Source: Gerris lacustris
Lineage: Eukaryota > Arthropoda > Insecta > Hemiptera > Gerridae
Assembly (NCBI GenBank): GCA_951217055.1
Contig: OX578282.1
Location: 16,121,877 to 16,185,876, forward strand
Direction of reading: 5' to 3'
DNA length: 64,000 nucleotides
Shown here: piece by piece, positions 57,700-64,000 of the stretch
Position numbering within the stretch: the stretch's first letter is position 1
Layout: each line of letters starts with the position of its first letter
The notes under the pieces: model-generated
The model's database searches: none
Told to the model about the DNA's origin: nothing
What the model saw: only the letters and a program-made list of their open reading frames with translations
Program-made: the position numbers and the translations under genes

Positions 57700-59340
57700 G
57701 TAGCCATGACAGAGCGATGTACCTTTAGAAAGAACTTCAATAGCGAATACAGCACTATGTCTAAATTGACGTGGAGTAATTTACATTCTAAATATAGATA
57801 CATAAATATGTTTAAGGCATTTTTAAATCCAGTATACAAATTATGTAAGGAAAATGGGCAAAAAAGTAGAAAAACTATTTTAAGTTAGCTATTTTTTTAA
57901 GGAAAAGCAAATCAGCAATCTTTTCATTTGACAAAGAATCATTTGTTATAACAAAGCAAATATATCCTTCATAAAAATATTTAAGTATAAGAATTAGCTA
58001 CAAGTTTTTGGTTACATTTTTTAATAAACGCGTAGAACCTTAATAAATTTGTTACTTCTTGAGTGTCCTCGAGCGTAAGAAACAAAAATGAAGAAATAAG
58101 AGTAAATACTTAGTTTATTAAAAAATACCGAAGTTTCCATTCGAACTTAGTCTTTAAATGTTGATAGTATAATTGTTTTAAAAAAAAGAAACGTAATAAC
58201 CTGACCTTTATCGAATGGAAGCTTAGGGTTTTTTAACGTTACATCTAAGAAATGTAATCAATAAATGATAATACGTACTAATAACATTAGAAGCTTGCTT
58301 ATTATTTATAAATATTCAAATCTTTATTCTCCGGTTGACATTTAATACAAAGCTTTTCTGAAAAAAAAATAAAGAAAACAAAAAATTACACCATTTTAAT
58401 ATTTAAAAAAAACCTTTATAGTACCTACCTACTTTGTATTATGATATCTTCTTACCAGTTATTTCACATTTTTCCGGCTGTTTTCTATCTTCGTGAGTAT
58501 ATAATTGCACCTCCGATTATCATAAGTCGAACAATTATATCTGTACACTTCTTTAGATTGTTAATTGAGATAAAATTTCACGAAATTTATTTTAAAAAAT
58601 AAATAAAATTAAGCAGAAAGCAGAGGAAAGATGTGAGATTAAAGCTAGCGTCAGTTTATCGGAAATCTAGTTACAATTTTCTCCGATGATATTCTCCTAA
58701 CCTAGCGCTAGTAGTTAAATGTTTGGATCTTACAATGGGGCCCCCCAGGGCTAATTTTTATGAGTCAAAGGCAGATTTTTATTAGAAAATTATTTACGTT
58801 TTTTGTTTGTCATATCTAAATAGTTGTTTTAATTCATGAATAACACCTGTTTATTAGTAAAAAAAAATAAAAATAATAATACAATCTTCACTTTTATGTT
58901 TTATTAAAGTTATTTTATATTGGTAATACTCACTTTTTACGCTCCTACCTTGTAGTTGTAGTTCAGTGAATCAAATTAGATCAACCTACGCATCAAAGAC
59001 AAAATTCTCTTTCGTCGCAGCAAATTGAGACTAGACTAGGTCGTGGACGCCTGCGCTATAATAATTAGTTAACATTTCTAAGCAAACGACGTTTCTGAAT
59101 AAAATAATACTTTCATCGAGGCGGGAAATACAGAATTATTATTATACTTAGTAAAATTGTTGATAAAAATATTATATCATTTTATTTCAAATGATGAAAA
59201 CTTTCAAATACTAAAACCTGAACCGGGTATTCCCTTCCTCACTCAAATCCGATCTATACTTATTGAATAGATTAGGTTTAAGAGGTAATTGTAAAAAAAA
59301 AAAAAAAAAAAAAAAATCGTATAAAAGTATTAAAAGAATT
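57700..59340. other. No coding gene; hAT-MITE end fragment
   Basis: ACACTTCTTTAGATTGTTA at 58547-58565 is a solo end of the 7489 family. A possible RSRC2 5' exon near 58951 is listed separately. The A run at 59293 has no recognised source. Confidence 0.4.
58951..59070 (-). promoter_or_regulatory. Possible RSRC2 first exon/promoter region
   Basis: On the minus strand, ACAACTACAAG|GTAGGAGC looks like an exon end and donor at about 58952. The preceding sequence is less AT-rich than its surroundings. There is no coding support, so this is a guess to be tested with RNA data. Confidence 0.2.
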
Positions 59341-59342
59341 TT

Positions 59343-60535
59343 GTGTTAAGAAAAATATTCTGCCAATTAGTATGGCACATAGCTTCAAACCCAATATTGT
59401 CCAATTTATTTAATTTTTCCCCCTTTTTTTAGAAAAAAATCTGTCAAAATAGTTTTGTTTTATACGAATAAAAATATAAATTATTAAGCAATATTTAGTA
59501 TGCGGAGGCGGTTAAAATTTATGAGGGGCTGTCTGCGGGCTACTTTCGACAAACCATCCAAATTTCATAAAATCACAGGGAAGTAGTTATATATTGCACT
59601 TAAAATATTGCTAAATTGATACTTTTATTGTAGGAAAAATAGTCTGCCAATTAGTGTGGCACATATAGCTTCCTATTTCGTATACATTAATTATTTTATG
59701 CTTTTAAAACTATTATATTGTCAAATTTATTTAATTATCCCCAGTTTTTAAATCTTCAAAATTGTTTTGATTTTTTACACTAATTAAAGTATTAATTTAG
59801 CATTAAGTAAAATTTAAAGAACGCAGACTGTTGAAATTAATCTGGGGCTATCTGCGGGCTACTTTTGGCAAACCATCCAAATTTAATTAAAATCAGATGA
59901 GTAATTTTGAAGATGTCGGTGTAAATATATGTACGTTTGTGCGCATTTGAAAGAGAAAGGGGTACTTTTTTACTTTAGCACCCCCCCAATATCCCTTTGT
60001 GTTAATAGTTATATATTTAGACAAAGGAACATGTACAGAGTAGCATGTATTCCTTAATCTAAATTACTATTAAGACAAAGGGATATTTATTCCAATGTAC
60101 CTTGGGACAAAGGAATATAACCCTTGTGTGTATAATTATGATCATATAAATATAAATCCCTTGGTCTAATCAACATTTAGATAAAGGAATATTAAATATA
60201 AAACTTCCCCATGAGCCTCAATGTCTTGGGGAGACAAACACACAAACCTTTGTGACTTTTGTAGGGCAAACTATTGTTTAGAACCAACGGGGGTGCTAAA
60301 GTAAAAAAGTGCCGAGAAAGGAATGGGCGCAGAAGGTTAAAACCTATATGGGACCAACAATGTGCTTATAATGATCTACCATCCAAATTTTATTAAAACC
60401 GAAAGAGTAGTTTTTATGATATATCATATTTTGGCTCTCAAAAATTGAGCGACTGACAGACACGAAACAAAAGATGTCTGAAACGGATTTGGGTCTTGGA
60501 ATTTTTTAAATCGGGCACATAAAAATTTTTCGTTC
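59343..60535 (+). repeat. Nested family Y copies
   Basis: CTGCCAATTAG begins twice (about 59360 and 59649), so one copy is inserted in or duplicated onto another. GGGCGCAGAAGGTTAAAACC resumes after a nested hAT-type MITE. Confidence 0.65.
59961..60313. mobile_element. hAT-type MITE with 8-bp TSD
   Basis: GGTACTTTTTTACTTTAGCA and TGCTAAAGTAAAAAAGTGCC are flanked by an exact GAGAAAGG (59953-59960, 60314-60321). The interior shares ACAAAGGGATATTTATTCCA with the 7489-type copies. Confidence 0.9.
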
Positions 60536-60790
60536 TTCGGAACGCTCACATATCTTCCGTTACCTTCAGTTCAGTAAGCTCGGTTTTTTTCGCGTGCCGT
60601 GAATTATCCACCATTTTGAATTTGAATAGCTGATAATTTTGAGTTCGCTATATTTTTCCTGTGTGCGCGTCAAAACGATCTTTAATACTGGAAAGTTTCA
60701 TGTTTCTATGTCTTTTGATTCAAAAGTTATTGGAACCATACAGAGTGACAGACAGACAGATAGACACAGGAACGAAACTATAAGGGTTTC

Positions 60791-61060
60791 ACGTGAACAA
60801 ATGTAGTTTTTTAAAAAATAGGTCAACTAAATAAATAAGAAATGGAAATAAGAACCTTGTTCAGCTGTATAAGAGATTAGTAAATACCTTGTATTCAATT
60901 ATGTTATAGGCTTGAAGATGACCTAAGGAGAAGGTCGAAATATAGCCAGGATGTATTGAAGCAGTTGTAATCATTTATTATCCCTGTTGACCTATTTTTT
61001 AAAAAACTACATTTGTTCACATTAATAAAAAAGGGATCACTATAGTCAGAATAGATAAAT
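60791..61060. mobile_element. Penelope-like unit with inverted ends and an 11-bp TSD
   Basis: The insertion is defined by comparison with the intact family Z copy and by ATAAGGGTTTC on both sides (60780-60790, 61061-61071). GTGAACAAATGTAGTTTTTT and AAAAAACTACATTTGTTCAC are inverted near the ends. A hammerhead-like motif lies between. No protein is encoded. Confidence 0.7.
60908..60950 (+). ncRNA. Hammerhead-like motif
   Basis: TTGAAGA (CUGANGA with first base changed), a stem GACCT..AGGTC and GAAAT. Near-complete core inside the 60791 insertion. Confidence 0.42.
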
Positions 61061-61397
61061 ATAAGGGTTTCTTTTTTTGGTTTTACCAACGAAACCTTAA
61101 AAACAAGTAAAGGTAAAAAGACGAAGGTATGTGTCACACTAAATTGCAAACTATTTTGTATGTCATCTATTTCAGATACCTACTGATACCCTACTTCCCT
61201 CCCGCGTTATTCCTAATAATTTAAAAAACAAGTTGAATTGTTTTGTTAGGCAATATTATGAATTTAAATTTCTACACTGGGACATAATTAAGTTCCTATA
61301 AAACCGGAACACTTTGCTGTCCTGAATACCTGTTCCTAGGAGACCGGGGCTGTCCTAGCGAAACCGGACGTCTGGTCTAGTCACCCAATAGTAAGGG

Positions 61398-62184
61398 CAG
61401 GGCCGGATATAGCTACCGCCAGCCCCCGCGGTGCGGGGGGGCCCACGGTCCTGGGGGGCCCAGTCAGAGATGTTGAAAAGGTTTTTTTACAACAAAAAAA
61501 AGGCAAGAAGGATATTGTGATCAGTGGCGTAGCTATGGGCCCGAATTGCGGGCACGTCCTGTCAGGGGGCCCACAAATAAAGAAACATGAAACTACTATC
61601 TTTGTACCGATGTTGATGGGGGCCCCTTTAGAGTATAATTTAATCTAAACTGGAATTATACTCATATACCTTTGTCAGGGGGCCCCATTCAGTGCTGAAT
61701 GCAAATGTTTCAATTATACATTTTTTTGGCGAGGGACCTACAGATTGTGATGAACTTAAAATTCTTCCCAACGTGTCATGAGTACGGAAGTTTGAATATT
61801 TTTGTTTCATTTAGTTACTTACATTTTTGTGATATTTTCACCTTATTCAATATGGTCAATGCTAATTTAAAGGAGAGAAACTGACTGACAAATCATATTA
61901 ACTGATATTAATACATTTTACATTTTTTACTTGTAATGCAATTTTTAAGCTTGCCAGCTACAAAACTACTATTTGTGTTTTTTAGCCCACCTTTGTTAAA
62001 CTTCAAAATTCGTCCCCGCGCCAAACCTCTTTTCCTGTAAGGACAAACTTGCCCTCAGAAATCCTTCAAACTCGCATCTTTTTGCACTTAAATTTTAAAA
62101 AATTCGGACCTCCAGCCATTGTTTGTTCAAAGGGGTCCAGATGCTAACTTGCCCTGGGGCCCGGAAATCCTCTCAGCGGCCCTG
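61398..62184. mobile_element. Candidate hAT-type element
   Basis: CAGGGCCGGATATAGC at the left faces the inverse CAGGGCCGCTGAGAGG at the right. A second hAT-like end, CAGTGGCGTAGC, lies inside at 61524. GGGGGCCC clusters resemble the 13753 element. TSD not found. Confidence 0.55.
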
Positions 62185-62189
62185 ATATA

Positions 62190-63238
62190 TAATACATATA
62201 TCTGGTCATTATACATAATAACTAAATCAGCTCTGTTTTTATTTTACCTAAACGATAATATAGGTATCTTCGAAAAGGACTAACGAAAAAAATTTAAGAC
62301 CCCATTTTTGGATAAGCTTGAAAAAATTTTTATTGGAAATATTACCAAAGTTAATATGGAAGGGGAGTAGTTATAGGACCCCCGGAATAATATTGTTGTT
62401 GTTGTGAGGAGGTAAATTGTATTTCTATTTATATGAGAGATATTCGCAGTATATTACCCTTCATTTCCATACTATGCTTATATTCTTATTTAGGTCTTTA
62501 GGGCATTAATAACTCCAAAGTCAATCCGTTTTTGGCTATATTTCACCTCCTTTGAGGCATCTTAAGGCCTAAAAGATTATATCTACATTAACTTTTAACT
62601 TACATCTTTATATATCTTGTTGACACAACTTTTAAACAAAATGTTACACTTTAAAAAAAAAAAAAAAAAAAAAAACGTGTTGCGTCGCAGGACACCCGTT
62701 AGGAACGAAGTTCCTTACGCTTTTCATTAAATATACAAATTATAAAATCACACTACTTAGTATACGATGCTAACTACTTATACATGGCGGAGTTAGAAAA
62801 GGGATAAAATGAATTCTGATTAAAAGTAATTAACTAAAATCAATCAAAATCAAAGTAATTACCTGGCTAAAACTAACTAACTAAAATTAATTAAAATTAA
62901 AAGTAATTAATTGTTTGTACTTTCCCCTACCCGGCCTACAAATTTAAAATATATCTCTTCTCTACTCAAAAACGTCTGCTTGAATCAGGTTGAAATTTTA
63001 CATGCCTGTTTCAATTTTACTTTATTTTACTTTGTGTATGACGTTTTATAAAAATCGTTACGTTAGAACGTAAGATATCGGTTTAAACGTAGTTTTCTCT
63101 ATTTTAAACGTTTAGGTTCGCTTTAATAAATTAACACTTCATAGCAGTATCGGTGTTGATTTAACTAAAAAAAAATTAATTTAAAATTGTTATTTATGTA
63201 ACTAGGCAGCAAAATGGAATTTTACTGACGAGTGATTA
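62190..63238. other. No gene seen
   Basis: AT-rich. A 22-A run at 62653 and a CTAAAATTAATTAAAATTAA-type simple region near 62880. Confidence 0.4.
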
Positions 63239-63239
63239 G

Positions 63240-63350
63240 ATTAGCCTCCGAGCCGAAGACGAGGACAGGCTATGATAATTAACTGCCTCGGCTTCGCCTC
63301 GGCAGGTAATTCACCTATTTGACTGCCGAGGCAAAGCCGAGGCAGGCAAT
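63240..63350. repeat. GC-rich hairpin pair
   Basis: CTGCCTCGGCTTCGCCTCGG and CTGCCGAGGCAAAGCCGAGG are nested palindromes, with a diverged third unit to the left (CCGAGCCGAAGACGAGG). Confidence 0.7.
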
Positions 63351-63794
63351 GAATAAACGTGACAGAAATGTTTCCTTTGCTGCCTTGATGCATACAATAT
63401 TTAATATTTTATCTACTTGCGGCAGAAAAATGAAACTGCTAAAATGTTATCTTTATTAATATAACATAGTTAATAACAATGTGTCATATTAATAAAGATA
63501 ATAACATGTATTAACTAAAATTAATGTTTTAATAAGAAACTTGGAAATAATAACAATAAGTGAAAAGCAAACTGAATCAATAACAACAAAATACAAAACA
63601 CGTTTATAACACACATAACTTCTGAATGAATAGTGCACGCGATATAAAATATTTATTTATTTTTTACTAACAAATTACTAAAAGTATTCAAGATATCTTT
63701 TATCGCTTAAAAGAAAAAAAAAAACTAGGATAAATCAAGGAAAGTAGCTAGTGTAATCTAGTATGATTTCAATAATAATATGGATGTTCAAGTA

Positions 63795-63890
63795 AAAATT
63801 TTACTGCCTAGGCATAAAAATAAATGTTTATGCCTAGGCATCAAAATTTTTCCTCAAATTACCGCCTAGGCAGTAAAATCACATTTCTCT
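63795..63890. repeat. Palindromic TGCCTAGGCA repeats
   Basis: TTTTACTGCCTAGGCA, TATGCCTAGGCATCAAAATT and CCGCCTAGGCAGTAAAAT form overlapping inverted repeats, perhaps a tiny MITE. Confidence 0.5.
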
Positions 63891-64000
63891 GCCCGAAATC
63901 AGTTCAATAATGCTTCATTTTGCTTATCTCACAAGAATAGAAAGTTGTTTATCTCACTGAATAGAATAAGTTAGAATTTTTCCCGTCCAAAAATTTCAAT

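Larger units (their letters stand above)
60637..61105 (+). repeat. Family Z copy, split by a Penelope-like insertion
   Basis: GAGTTCGCTATATTTTTCCT to CTATAAGGGTTTC, then resuming at 61061 with ATAAGGGTTTCTTTTTTTGG as in the copy at 23022-23200. Confidence 0.8.

Noticed and set aside
57652..57888. 78-codon open frame
   Set aside because: Starts inside the piggyBac-type MITE end and runs out into AT-rich DNA; no family resemblance.

Overview
This window looks like nuclear DNA from an arthropod, most likely an insect. It is AT-rich, its genes are split by long introns, it uses GT-AG and U12-type splice sites, and it is crowded with DNA-transposon MITEs, tRNA-derived SINEs and Penelope-like remnants. 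There are no bacterial-style operons. I cannot name the order or species from sequence alone.

Region 1 (1 to about 26.8 kb, + strand): most of a gene for an endosomal/organellar Na+/H+ exchanger of the NHE6/7/9 (SLC9A6/7/9) type. Fifteen coding exons from 4434 to 26727 join in one frame, from the luminal loop after TM1 to a stop codon followed by AATAAA. Together they encode 575 residues. The first exon(s), with the start codon and TM1, are not visible and probably lie upstream of the window. Two of the introns carry U12-type (minor spliceosome) signals: one AT-AC intron and one with a GTATCCTTTT donor. Two cytoplasmic-tail exons are only 36 and 30 nt long.

Region 2 (26.8 to 53.8 kb): a gene-poor interval made of nested repeats. 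They include pogo/Tigger-type, hAT-type, PIF/Harbinger-type and piggyBac-type MITEs, many with exact target-site duplications. There is also an R1-like LINE 3' end, SINEs, inverted elements carrying tRNA-like arms, minisatellites, and foldback units with hammerhead-ribozyme-like cores. A possible alternative last exon lies at 31.5 kb, and a 63-bp piece of that locus is also found inside a hAT-type MITE 0.6 kb away.

Region 3 (53.8 to about 59 kb, - strand): a large exon encoding an RSRC2-like protein, with an SR-rich middle and a conserved C-terminal domain. It is convergent with the exchanger gene. Its 5' exon(s) are not certain.

Region 4 (59 to 64 kb): nested repeats only. The two genes are not obviously related in function. 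One handles organelle pH and the other is probably an RNA-processing protein. Most of the structure here comes from successive transposon insertions, whose order can often be read from nested target-site duplications.
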